56,661 nt of DNA from Devosia nanyangense. Its GTDB lineage: Bacteria > Pseudomonadota > Alphaproteobacteria > Rhizobiales > Devosiaceae. The notes under the pieces are model-generated. The model did no database searches, had not been told where the DNA came from, and was given only the letters and a program-made list of their open reading frames with translations. Numbering within the stretch: the stretch's first letter is position 1; each line of letters opens with the position of its first letter. The position numbers and the translations under genes are program-made. Where the stretch lies: contig JACRAF010000036.1 in NCBI GenBank assembly GCA_016213505.1, positions 1 to 56,661 of the forward strand, read 5' to 3'. This document shows, one piece after another, positions 45,027 to 53,635 of this stretch.

Positions 45027-46868
45027 TCACTCCGCCGCCGCCAGCACCTTGAGGAACGCCGCGCCATAGCGTTCGAGCTTGGCCAGGCCGATGCCGGGCA
45101 ACGCCGCCAGTTCGTCGAAGCTTCTCGGCCGCGCCGTCGCCATGGCCCTCAGCGTCGTGTCCTGGAACACCACATAGGGCGGCACGCCCTGCAGCCGCGC
45201 CAGCCGCGTCCGCTCGGCGCGAAGCGCCTCGAACACCGGCATCGCCGCCTCCGGCAATCCGGCCGTCCGCTCCAGCGACCGGCGCACCGCCGCCGAGCGT
45301 TGCGGCTGGTCGCGGCGCAGCACCACCCGCTGCTCGCCCTTGAACACGGCGCGGGCGCCGTCGCTCAACACCAGCGCGCCGTGCCGCTCGTGGTCGACCT
45401 GCACGAGACCGCTCGCCGTAATTTGTCTCAGGATCGACTGCCAGGTCTTTGGCGCGATGTCCTTGCCGGCGCCGAACACCGGCTGGTTCTGGTGATCGAA
45501 ACGGAGCACCTTCTCGGTCTCCTTGCCGCCGAGCACGTCGACCAGATGCGCCGCCCCGAAGCGCTGTCCGGTGCGGTAGATGGCGGCCAGCGCCTTGATC
45601 ACCGCCTCGGTCGCGTCCCAGGTGTCGGCCGGGGTGAGGCAGGTATCGCAATTGCCGCACTCGCCCGCATGCGCCTCGCCGAAATGCTTGAGGATCGCCT
45701 GCCGCCGGCAGCCCGCCGTCTCGCACACCCCGAGCAGCGCGTTGAGCTTGGCGTGCTCCACCCGCTTGACCGCGTCGGGCGCGTTGCCCTCCTCGATCAT
45801 GCGCCGACGCTGCACCGCATCGCCCATGCCGTAGCTCATCCAGGCGTCGGCCGGCAGCCCGTCGCGGCCAGCACGCCCGGTTTCCTGATAATAGGCCTCG
45901 ATCGAGGCCGGCAGGTCGAGATGGGCGACATAGCGTACGTCCGGCTTGTCGATCCCCATGCCGAAGGCCACCGTCGCCACCAGGCAGAGCGCGTCCTCCC
46001 TGAGGAACGCATCCTGGTTGGCGCTGCGCGTCCGCGCGTCCATGCCGGCGTGATAGGGCAGGGCGCGGATGCCCTCGGCATTGAGCCAGGCGGCGGTGTC
46101 GTCGACCTTGTTGCGGGAAAGGCAATAGACGATGCCGCTGTCGCCCTTGTGGCGACTGAGGAACTCGATCAGCTGCTTTTTCTGGTTCTGCCGCTCGACG
46201 ATCGAGTAGCTGATATTGGGCCGGTCGAAGCTCGCCGAAAACACCCTCGCATTTTCGAGTCCCAGCCGCTCGATGATGTCCTCGCGCGTCACCGCGTCGG
46301 CGGTGGCGGTCAGCGCGATGCGCGGCACCCCGGGATAGAGCTCGGTGATGCGGTTCAGGTCGCGATATTCGGGCCGGAAGTCATGGCCCCATTGGCTGAC
46401 GCAGTGCGCCTCGTCGATCGCAAAGAGCGCAATCTCGATGCCCGACAGCATCTGCTGGAAGCCCGACATCACCAGCCGCTCGGGCGCCACGTAGATGAGG
46501 TCGAGTTCGCCGCGCAGCAATTGCCGGCGCACCGCGGCCGCATCCTCTGCGCTGAGCGACGAGTTGAGCGCCGCCGCCCGCACGCCGGCCTGCTTCAGCG
46601 CCTCGACCTGGTCGCGCATCAGCGCGATCAGCGGCGAAACGACGATGCCGACGCCCGGGCGGCAGATCGCCGGGATCTGGTAGCAGGCCGATTTGCCCGC
46701 CCCGGTCGGAAACAGAACCACCGCGTCGCCGCCCAGGGTGACGTGGCGGATCACCGCCTCCTGCTCGCCGCGGAAGCTCGTGTGCCCGAACACCTCGTGC
46801 AGCACGTCGGCCGGATCGCGTGCCGCGAACGCCAAGCTCGCCTGTGCCAATGTCGCTGCGGTGCTCAT
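45027..46868 (-). CDS. recQ: ATP-dependent DNA helicase RecQ
   Basis: 613 residues: helicase motifs with Walker [16 protein letters not shown] box [16 protein letters not shown] (motif VI), a RecQ-Ct zinc-binding domain (CGNCDTCL with other cysteines) and a C-terminal HRDC domain ([20 protein letters not shown]). It unwinds recombination intermediates in RecF-pathway repair. The ATG at 46868 is chosen; an in-frame start far upstream would cross the divergent region. Transcribed away from the dehydrogenase gene at 47006. Confidence 0.96.
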   Translation of the reverse strand: MSTAATLAQASLAFAARDPADVLHEVFGHTSFRGEQEAVIRHVTLGGDAVVLFPTGAGKSACYQIPAICRPGVGIVVSPLIALMRDQVEALKQAGVRAAALNSSLSAEDAAAVRRQLLRGELDLIYVAPERLVMSGFQQMLSGIEIALFAIDEAHCVSQWGHDFRPEYRDLNRITELYPGVPRIALTATADAVTREDIIERLGLENARVFSASFDRPNISYSIVERQNQKKQLIEFLSRHKGDSGIVYCLSRNKVDDTAAWLNAEGIRALPYHAGMDARTRSANQDAFLREDALCLVATVAFGMGIDKPDVRYVAHLDLPASIEAYYQETGRAGRDGLPADAWMSYGMGDAVQRRRMIEEGNAPDAVKRVEHAKLNALLGVCETAGCRRQAILKHFGEAHAGECGNCDTCLTPADTWDATEAVIKALAAIYRTGQRFGAAHLVDVLGGKETEKVLRFDHQNQPVFGAGKDIAPKTWQSILRQITASGLVQVDHERHGALVLSDGARAVFKGEQRVVLRRDQPQRSAAVRRSLERTAGLPEAAMPVFEALRAERTRLARLQGVPPYVVFQDTTLRAMATARPRSFDELAALPGIGLAKLERYGAAFLKVLAAAE

Positions 46869-47005
46869 CGCGCCTCTTGGACCATGGCCGCGCCCCGCGC
46901 CGCAAGAGGGCGAAAGGATCGGCGAGGTCAATCTCCAATGGGGACTTTGCAGGCGCCCCGCGCCCCTGTATCCCTCGGCAAGCATGTCGCGGGGATCAAC
47001 GTCTT

Positions 47006-47887
47006 ATGGCCAAAGTCGCCTTCATCGGTCTCGGTATCATGGGTTCCCCCATGGCCAGGCATCTCAAGGCCCATGGCCATGAAGTCACCGTCTACAACCG
47101 CACCGCCGCCAGGGCGGAACAGTGGGTCGCGGCGAACGGCGGCAGCCTGGCCCCGACCCCGCGCGAGGCCGCGGCGGGGCAGGATTTCGTCTTCGCCTGC
47201 GTCGGCAACGACGACGACCTGCGCGAGGTGACGCTGGGCGACGACGGCGCCTTCGGCGGCATGTCCAACGGCGCCGTGTTCGTCGATCACACCACCGCCT
47301 CGGCCAGCATCGCCCGCGAACTCGAGGAAGCGGCCGCGGCCTTCGATTTTGCCTTCCTCGATGCGCCGGTTTCGGGCGGGCAGGCCGGAGCCGAGACCGG
47401 CAAGCTCACCGTCATGGCCGGCGGCGACCCCGCCGCCTTCGAGCGCGCCGCTCCGGTGATCGCCAGCTACGCCCGCAGCGCAAAGCTGCTCGGACCGGCT
47501 GGCTCCGGCCAACTCGCCAAGATGATGAACCAGATCTGTATCGCAGGCGTCGTCCAGGGCCTCGCCGAAGCCATCCATTTCGGCAAGGCCGCCGGCCTCG
47601 ATGTCGAGGCGGTGATCGGCGTCATCTCCAAGGGCGCCGCCCAGTCCTGGCAGATGGAGAACCGGCACAAGACGATGCTCGAGGGTAAATACGATCACGG
47701 CTTTGCCGTCGACTGGATGCGCAAGGACCTCGACATCACGTTGAGCGAAGCCCGCCGCAATGGCGCGCAGCTGCCTCTCACCGCGCTGGTCGATCAGTTC
47801 TACGCCGGCGTCCAGGCCATGGGCGGCAACCGCTGGGACACGTCGAGCCTCTTGGCGCGGCTCGAGAAGCCGCTAAAACAGTCCTAG
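47006..47887 (+). CDS. Beta-hydroxyacid dehydrogenase (3-hydroxyisobutyrate dehydrogenase family)
   Basis: 293 residues with the family motifs: N-terminal FIGLGIMGSPMARHL (NAD(P) and substrate), DAPVSGGQAGAETGKLTVM (substrate-binding), and the catalytic Lys in GSGQLAKMMNQ. The C-terminal helical domain has a glycine-rich KDLDITL. Members reduce or oxidise small beta-hydroxy acids such as tartronate semialdehyde. The true substrate is unknown. Its 3' end overlaps the convergent gene at 47873-48601 by 15 nt. The ATG at 47006 has no strong Shine-Dalgarno. Confidence 0.91.
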   Translation: MAKVAFIGLGIMGSPMARHLKAHGHEVTVYNRTAARAEQWVAANGGSLAPTPREAAAGQDFVFACVGNDDDLREVTLGDDGAFGGMSNGAVFVDHTTASASIARELEEAAAAFDFAFLDAPVSGGQAGAETGKLTVMAGGDPAAFERAAPVIASYARSAKLLGPAGSGQLAKMMNQICIAGVVQGLAEAIHFGKAAGLDVEAVIGVISKGAAQSWQMENRHKTMLEGKYDHGFAVDWMRKDLDITLSEARRNGAQLPLTALVDQFYAGVQAMGGNRWDTSSLLARLEKPLKQS

Positions 47888-48601
47888 GAACTTCGCCCGC
47901 CTTATATCGCCCTCGACGAAGCGGCGCGTCCATTCGCCGTAGCCGGCATAGCCGTCCGACCGGCGGCGCTCGGCGTATTTCGAGAAGTAGAGCCAGAAGC
48001 TCTCCGATTCCGAGCCGAAGAAGGTCTTCATCACCGCGTAATCGCAGATGCTCTCGTCGGCGCAGATCGCGCCGCGCTCGAAGAAATGGAACACCTTGTC
48101 GACGTCCCGGTCGGCCTCGGACACGAAGGCGTTGTCGCGGCCGGTCACCGCCTCGCCGATATTGCCGTAGAGCAGGGCGCGCGCCGCCGCGTCGTCGCCG
48201 ACCGCAGCGATGGCCTCGGCGCTCTCCGAATAGAGCGGCCACAAGAGGTCGTTGATGTGGGTGTAGGCTTCCCGGTAGCCGCCCGATTCCCACTCCTGCA
48301 CCAAGGCGAGCGATTCCGAGACCCGCGCATCGGCCTTCTGCCGGTCGTATTCGAACAGCCCGAAGGTCAGGGCCAGCACGGTCACCACTTTCAGCACCAC
48401 CGCGGCGATCTCGTCGGCGCGATGCAGCGGGGTGTAGGGGTCCTCGACCACTTTGGCCGACATCACGCCCTCCATGATGCCGACCCCGACATGCGCCGCC
48501 TCGTGCACAGCACTCTGGTGCTTGCCCGCGTTCATCCGATCGATCTTTTCCACGTGCTCTCGCAGTGCCTTGGCGGCGGTTTTTGTCGGGTCGTCGTCCA
48601 T
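47873..48601 (-). CDS. Membrane protein of unknown function with an HEAAH motif
   Basis: 242 residues; one predicted transmembrane helix (about 65-85). Before it lies VHEAAHVGVG (His33-His37), which matches the HExxH zinc-metalloprotease pattern, with a FtsH-like flank (HEAGH in FtsH). No third metal ligand could be assigned, so peptidase activity is uncertain. The C-terminal domain (about 90-242) is acidic, with no recognised family. It stands next to three protease genes. It overlaps the end of the upstream dehydrogenase gene on the opposite strand by 15 nt. I do not recognise a family. Confidence 0.7.
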   Translation of the reverse strand: MDDDPTKTAAKALREHVEKIDRMNAGKHQSAVHEAAHVGVGIMEGVMSAKVVEDPYTPLHRADEIAAVVLKVVTVLALTFGLFEYDRQKADARVSESLALVQEWESGGYREAYTHINDLLWPLYSESAEAIAAVGDDAAARALLYGNIGEAVTGRDNAFVSEADRDVDKVFHFFERGAICADESICDYAVMKTFFGSESESFWLYFSKYAERRRSDGYAGYGEWTRRFVEGDIRRAKFLGLF

Positions 48602-48731
48602 ATCAGCCAGATTCTAGAATTGAAGTCGCCGCAAAGAAAAGAAGATTCGGTCCGAATTCCGGCAAAAGCGTCGGCGAGGATGAGCCGTTCAAATTGCGTT
48701 CATCTGCGTTCGCCATAGAGGGTTCATTGCC

Positions 48732-49769
48732 ATGCACCGCGTTTCGATCAAGAGTGCAGGCTCCGGGAGGGTATCGACCGTGATGCTGAGCTTACGCCCG
48801 CTGCTGCTGGCTGCCCTCTTGGCCGCCGGCGCGACCGCGGCCCTGTCCGCGGCCCCGAGCCCCTACGATCTGGTGCCCAAAGACCGCGCCGCGCAGGCCG
48901 CAGCGGCCGGGGACGCGGCCGATCGCGTGTTCGGCGGCAAGGAGGTTGCCGATGGCCAATTCCCCTTCCAGGTGGCGCTGCTGCGCGCCGACAGCCTCAC
49001 CGAAGACCCCGAATCCCAGTATGAGGCGCAGTTCTGCGGCGGCACCCTGATCGCGCCCTTCTGGGTGTTGACCGCCGCCCACTGCATGACCGATTCCGGC
49101 GAGACCCTCGCCCCCGAAAGCGTCATTGTCCTGACCGGCGCCACCGATCTGATGCAGGGCAGGCGCGTCGAGGCCAAGGCCGTCTATGTCAACGAGCAGT
49201 ACGACGAACACTCGATGGACCACGACGTGGCGCTGGTCGAGCTGGCGGCGCCCGTCGATCTGCCGCTGGTCGGTCTGGGCGCCGACGACGCCGGGATCGC
49301 CGCCGCCACCGTGATCGGCTGGGGCATGACCGAGGACGGCGAATATCCCCGCCACCTGCTCGAGACCGAGCTCGATGTCGTCGCCAACGAGCAGTGCAAC
49401 ATCGGCATCAAGGCGATCTACGCCAAGGACCTCAAGGCCTCGATTGCCGATCTGGGCGCCCAGTACCGGATCAAGCCCGAGGATGCCGACCGCATCGGCA
49501 CCGAGCTGGTCCAGGGCATCGGCGATCCGCTGACCGGCGCGATGCTCTGCGCCGGGCTGAAGACCGGCAAGCGCGACACCTGCTATGGCGACAGCGGCGG
49601 CCCGCTCGTTGCCATGCTCGACGGCAAACCGGTGCAACTGGGTATCGTCAGCTGGGGCGAGGGCCCGTCCGATTCCGACGTCAAATGCGGCCACGAGGAC
49701 GTCTATGGCGTCTACAGCCGCGTCGCGAGCTTCAGGGACTGGATTCAGTCCCATCTCGACGGACAATAG
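48732..49769 (+). CDS. Secreted trypsin-like serine protease (S1A)
   Basis: 345 residues: signal peptide or anchor (hydrophobic about 20-38), a short pro-region, then an activation site DR-VFGGK (about 65-66). The catalytic triad is His117 (TAAHC), Asp165 (DHDVAL) and Ser288 (GDSGGP). Asp282, six residues before the serine, predicts trypsin-like cleavage after Arg/Lys. Paired cysteines around the active site support a folded extracytoplasmic enzyme. An internal ATG at 48783 could also be used and gives a compact signal peptide. It is followed by a V8-like protease. Confidence 0.92.
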   Translation: MHRVSIKSAGSGRVSTVMLSLRPLLLAALLAAGATAALSAAPSPYDLVPKDRAAQAAAAGDAADRVFGGKEVADGQFPFQVALLRADSLTEDPESQYEAQFCGGTLIAPFWVLTAAHCMTDSGETLAPESVIVLTGATDLMQGRRVEAKAVYVNEQYDEHSMDHDVALVELAAPVDLPLVGLGADDAGIAAATVIGWGMTEDGEYPRHLLETELDVVANEQCNIGIKAIYAKDLKASIADLGAQYRIKPEDADRIGTELVQGIGDPLTGAMLCAGLKTGKRDTCYGDSGGPLVAMLDGKPVQLGIVSWGEGPSDSDVKCGHEDVYGVYSRVASFRDWIQSHLDGQ

Positions 49770-49902
49770 GAGACACCCGCCGGCGATCGCCTCCCGGCCC
49801 TCACCCATCGCGGCCTGACTTTTCAAGCAACGCCAGGCCGTTGACGCCGGGATCATTTCCCGGCTTCACTCCGCTCAAGTCAACAACAGGGAAACATCCG
49901 CC

Positions 49903-50943
49903 ATGCACATGCGCTCACTGACCACTATTTCTGCGTTGATGCTGGGGGTTGCACTCGTGGCAACCCCGGTATTCGCCGCTGGCAGCACCGCCGGCAACCA
50001 GGGCTCGGGGCAGGTCGCGGTCAACCGCGACGCGCCGCTCAGCCTGCCGGCCGGCGTCACGCCCAAGCCGGTCCCCAAGGTCGACGCGTCGACTCTCAGC
50101 CGCGGCAATCTCGGCGAGGACCCGGCCGCCGCGCTCGCCAGCATGGGCACGGTGACCCTCAGCCGCGACGGTTCGGTCGCCGAGACCCCGGCCTCCGAGG
50201 GGATGCGCGCCATCCTCGAGCAGGAAATGAAGGGCTCCAACCCCTCCATGACCACCGATCGCGTCGTCGACACCACCGACGATCGCGTCCAGATCACCGA
50301 TTCGAGCGGCTATCCGACCGCTGTTATCGGCTGGCTCTGGGCCCAGGACCAGAAGGGCGACTGGTCGACTTGTACCGCGACCCTGATCGGGCCCAAGACC
50401 GTGATCACCGCCGCCCATTGCGTCTACGATCACGATACCGGCGGCTGGGTCCAGGCGATGTCCTTCCTGCCCGGCATGACCGACGCCGAGAGCGCCCCCT
50501 TCGGCCAGTTCGACTGGGCCAATATCAACATCCTCAAGGGCTTCATCGACAACTATGACGGCACCAATTACGGCTCGGTGATGCCGTGGGATCTCGCCGA
50601 GATCGAGCTCGCCGAGGCGGCCGGCGACCAGCTCGGCTGGCTGGGCTTCCGCGTCGACGACGCCTCCGACTTCAAGGCCGAAATCATCGGCTATCCCGGC
50701 GACAAGCCCGACGGCACCATGTGGGACGTCAAGTGCGACATCCCGGCCGCCAATTTCGGCGACCAGATATTCTGGCACAATTGCGACACCTATGCGGGCT
50801 CGTCCGGCAGCTCGATGTTCGAGGACGCCGGCAAGGGCGACCTCTACATCCGCGGCATCAACGTCGCCGAAGACGACAAGGTGAACTACGGCGTCCGCCT
50901 GATCGACAGCTACTACCAGTTCATCATCGACAACTATAAGTAA
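49903..50943 (+). CDS. Secreted V8-like serine protease
   Basis: 346 residues: Sec signal peptide (cleavage near VFAAG), a pro-region of about 110 residues, and a chymotrypsin-fold domain with His172 (TAAHC), Asp230 (PWDLAEIEL) and Ser301 (AGSSGSS), of the S1B/V8 glutamyl-endopeptidase-like group (COG3591-like). The long propeptide suggests secretion as a zymogen. It lies 133 nt downstream of the trypsin-like gene, same strand, and may be cotranscribed. Specificity for Glu is a family expectation only. Confidence 0.88.
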   Translation: MHMRSLTTISALMLGVALVATPVFAAGSTAGNQGSGQVAVNRDAPLSLPAGVTPKPVPKVDASTLSRGNLGEDPAAALASMGTVTLSRDGSVAETPASEGMRAILEQEMKGSNPSMTTDRVVDTTDDRVQITDSSGYPTAVIGWLWAQDQKGDWSTCTATLIGPKTVITAAHCVYDHDTGGWVQAMSFLPGMTDAESAPFGQFDWANINILKGFIDNYDGTNYGSVMPWDLAEIELAEAAGDQLGWLGFRVDDASDFKAEIIGYPGDKPDGTMWDVKCDIPAANFGDQIFWHNCDTYAGSSGSSMFEDAGKGDLYIRGINVAEDDKVNYGVRLIDSYYQFIIDNYK

Positions 50944-50960
50944 GCCGGACCGGACATGAC

Positions 50961-50989
50961 GAAGGCCCCGTGGGTGACCGCGGGGCTTC
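50961..50989 (+). terminator. Probable terminator hairpin of the V8-like gene
   Basis: GAAGGCCCCG (50961-50970) pairs with CGGGGCTTC (50981-50989) with one bulged G. It follows the stop codon by 17 nt. There is no clear T run, as is common in GC-rich genomes. Confidence 0.4.
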
Positions 50990-51006
50990 GCACCGTCCCG
51001 CAGGGC

Positions 51007-51029
51007 AAATCGCTCCGGTGGAGCGATTT
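51007..51029. terminator. Hairpin between convergent protease genes
   Basis: AAATCGCTCC (51007-51016) and GGAGCGATTT (51020-51029) form a 10-bp stem with a 3-nt loop. Because the stem begins with AAA and ends with TTT it could terminate in both directions between the V8-like and caspase-like genes. It might instead be a dispersed repeat, since it continues into an ordinary-looking intergenic tract. Confidence 0.45.
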
Positions 51030-51183
51030 GAGGTAAGAAGGCCATGAGAGCTACGCTCGAATGGCGCCGGGCCGCCCTGGCGTAAGCCGTGTGCGGCCGC
51101 GCTCGCGGCCCCCATCCGCGTCGGCCCTGGCGGCTCGTCTTCCTTCTCCCTCAAGGGGAGGAAGACGGTCCCCCGCCCTCGTC

Positions 51184-53445
51184 TCACCCCGCGCACGACC
51201 CCACCGGCGTATCGCCCTCCGGCGCAATCTCGGCGGCGGGCTGTTCCCCCGTCGGCGCCAGCGCCTCGACCGGCACCATCACCACCGCGCCGCGCGGCGT
51301 CTTGGTGTCGCGGGTGGCGATCGCCGTCGGCCCGCGCGTCGGCTCACCGGCGCCCAGGTCGGCGAGCATGCCGAGCAGCCCCGCTTCGCCCGCGCCGCGG
51401 GTTTTGACGATGATGCCGCGCTGGGTGAGAAAGCTCAGATCGGTGAGTTCCTTGCCGCTCTCGTTGATCACCGCGACGATCCGCTCGGCCCCCTTGTCGC
51501 TGTCGGCGATATCGGCCATCGGCTGCAGCAGCCGGTCGTTCGCCGCCAGGTGCGCCTGGCAGATCAGCGTGATGCCGTAATCGTGGTCGATGTAGAGCAC
51601 GTTGATGTCGACGGCCTTGCCCGAACTGTTGGTGAAATCGACATGCAGCCGGTCGCCCGACCGGATGATCGGCGTTTGTTCCGCCGCCATTGGCGCGATC
51701 ACAGAACTCCCCGCCTGCTGCAGCCCGAAGCTCAGCTTGAAGTCCTTCGCGCCAAAACTGTTGGCCTGGCTCAGCCGTGACAGCCCCGTCGCCCGGAAAA
51801 TGGTGACGAGGTTGGCCGAGAGGTCCGCGGTAAAACTTGATTCCTTAAGGTCCATCGCCGGCGAGCGGCTCTGCGGCGTCAGCGACACCTGTCCCGTGGC
51901 CGGCAGCAGCCAGAGCTTTGGCGCCGGATCGAACGATGTCGCCTCGATCCCCTGCGCTCCACCGAGTTTGGCGATCGCATCCTCGGACAGCACCGCGAGC
52001 CGCACATCCGCCGGCGCCCCTGCCTCGACCACCTTCAGCTTCATCGGCTTTTGCGGATCGGCGAGGATTTTCGCGAGCGCCGCCTCGACTGCCGCGACCT
52101 CGGCGGCGTCGGTGCTCGATGGATCGGGTTTGGCCACCGTCAGCTCGAACGGATAGCTGATCTCGGCGAGCCGCACATAGGCGCCTACCGGCACCGCGCC
52201 CTTGTCGATCGAGGGATGCGTGTCGTCCGAGGAGGGCGCGAGTTTGGAGCGCAGCTGGTCGTTGCTGATGACCTCCATCACCCCGATCGCCTCGTCGTTC
52301 GAGGCCGAGGGGCTGGGTAGCAGCAGCAGCTTGGTGCCCCTGGACAGCCCATGCAACTGCCCCGCCGAAATCGTGATCGAGCCGTCGCCGGTGACCACGG
52401 TGGGCCATTGCTCGGCGCTCGCCGCGTCTTCGCTGCCGAACACCGGCGCATCGAGCTTGCCTTCGAACAGCGGCGTCGGCTTCAGCGCATTCTTGCTGGC
52501 ATAGTCGGCCAGCACGCTCTGCGCCAGCTGCCGGTAGGTCATGTTCGGGGTCTTGGCCAGAGCCGAAAAGATGGTGTAGGTGAACACGCCGTAGTTCAGC
52601 TTGAGCGTCGTTCCATCGGCCTGGGCGACGTCGTAGCCCTTCTCCGGCGTCGTCTCGGTGGATTGCGCTGCAAAGAACGCCACCAGCCCGCCCATCTCGG
52701 GGTCGCTCGCATCGTCGGCGTAGATTTCGGCGCTGAGCGGCGCGGCGCGCTCATTGGTGTCCGCCGCGCCCCCGGTTTGTGGGGCAGGAAACGCACTGTC
52801 GGGAATGCCGAGATCGGCCGGCTTGATGTCGCGCATGACGAGGTCGCCGTCGTCCGGTGCGCCGCGCGTCATGGTGCCCGAGTGGCAGCTGTCGAACACC
52901 AGCCAGACAAACGCCCCGGTCCTGCGGATGGCTTTCAGCGCATCGGCCATCTCGTTGTCGGTGACGACGTTGGGCATCACCGGGGTGCCCTTGGGCGCCT
53001 TCATGGTGTCGGCGGCGAGGAAGATTTCGTCGCGCCCGTCGGCCTCGCTGGCGTCGGTCGCCGGTTGCTGCGAGCCGTGCCCCGAAAACTGCAGGAAGAC
53101 GAAATCGCCTGCCTTTGCCGTGCGCGCGATGCGCGCCAGATTGTCTAGGATCGCCTGGTGCGTCGCTAGGTGCAGGCCCGCGCCCGAGCCGAGCGTCACC
53201 ACGTTCTGGGGCGCGAATTTCACCGGCGCAGCATTGATGAGGTAGTCGCTGACCAGCTCCGCGTCGTTCTTGGGGCCCTTGAGCCAGTACTTCTCTTCGA
53301 GATTGGGATAGTCGCTGGCGGCGACGATCAGCGCGTAATTCTCCCGGGCCTGGGCGCCGGTGGCGACCATCGCGCCCAGGAAACACACCGGCGCCAGCGC
53401 CAGCATCAGCGTCATCCGATGCATCAGTTTCGACCGAGCGGCCAT
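51184..53445 (-). CDS. Caspase-family (C14) protease with signal peptide
   Basis: 753 residues: signal peptide (hydrophobic about 11-30, cleavage near GAQAR), a caspase p20-like domain (about 36-300) with catalytic His123 in FSGHGSQ and Cys187 in FDSCHSG, and a long C-terminal region (about 380-750) containing a beta-rich segment resembling DUF4384 (roughly 580-710). It is a prokaryotic metacaspase-like enzyme; the acidic residues near the Cys suit cleavage after basic residues. The export signal points to the periplasm. It converges with the two serine proteases. A link with them is suggested by position only. Confidence 0.9.
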   Translation of the reverse strand: MAARSKLMHRMTLMLALAPVCFLGAMVATGAQARENYALIVAASDYPNLEEKYWLKGPKNDAELVSDYLINAAPVKFAPQNVVTLGSGAGLHLATHQAILDNLARIARTAKAGDFVFLQFSGHGSQQPATDASEADGRDEIFLAADTMKAPKGTPVMPNVVTDNEMADALKAIRRTGAFVWLVFDSCHSGTMTRGAPDDGDLVMRDIKPADLGIPDSAFPAPQTGGAADTNERAAPLSAEIYADDASDPEMGGLVAFFAAQSTETTPEKGYDVAQADGTTLKLNYGVFTYTIFSALAKTPNMTYRQLAQSVLADYASKNALKPTPLFEGKLDAPVFGSEDAASAEQWPTVVTGDGSITISAGQLHGLSRGTKLLLLPSPSASNDEAIGVMEVISNDQLRSKLAPSSDDTHPSIDKGAVPVGAYVRLAEISYPFELTVAKPDPSSTDAAEVAAVEAALAKILADPQKPMKLKVVEAGAPADVRLAVLSEDAIAKLGGAQGIEATSFDPAPKLWLLPATGQVSLTPQSRSPAMDLKESSFTADLSANLVTIFRATGLSRLSQANSFGAKDFKLSFGLQQAGSSVIAPMAAEQTPIIRSGDRLHVDFTNSSGKAVDINVLYIDHDYGITLICQAHLAANDRLLQPMADIADSDKGAERIVAVINESGKELTDLSFLTQRGIIVKTRGAGEAGLLGMLADLGAGEPTRGPTAIATRDTKTPRGAVVMVPVEALAPTGEQPAAEIAPEGDTPVGSCAG

Positions 53446-53635
53446 CTACATCCCCCCAAAGACCTTGAATACACTCAGCTGTTAGACGAATGGACTATGG
53501 CCGCTTAGGGGCGAAACGCAAGCGGCGCCGGGGCGTTTCGACGCCTTAACCAGTGCCGCCGGTGCCCCGTTCGCGGCACTTGAGCGCCTTGCCGGGCCCC
53601 ACTAGTGTCCGACCGGAAATGACCGGAGGACTTTC

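Noticed and set aside
51184..53445. Caspase-like gene as part of an abortive-infection defence system
   Set aside because: The protein has a signal peptide and so is exported; no defence partner (TPR-S, gasdermin, STAND or nucleotide-sensing gene) is adjacent. Kept as envelope protease.
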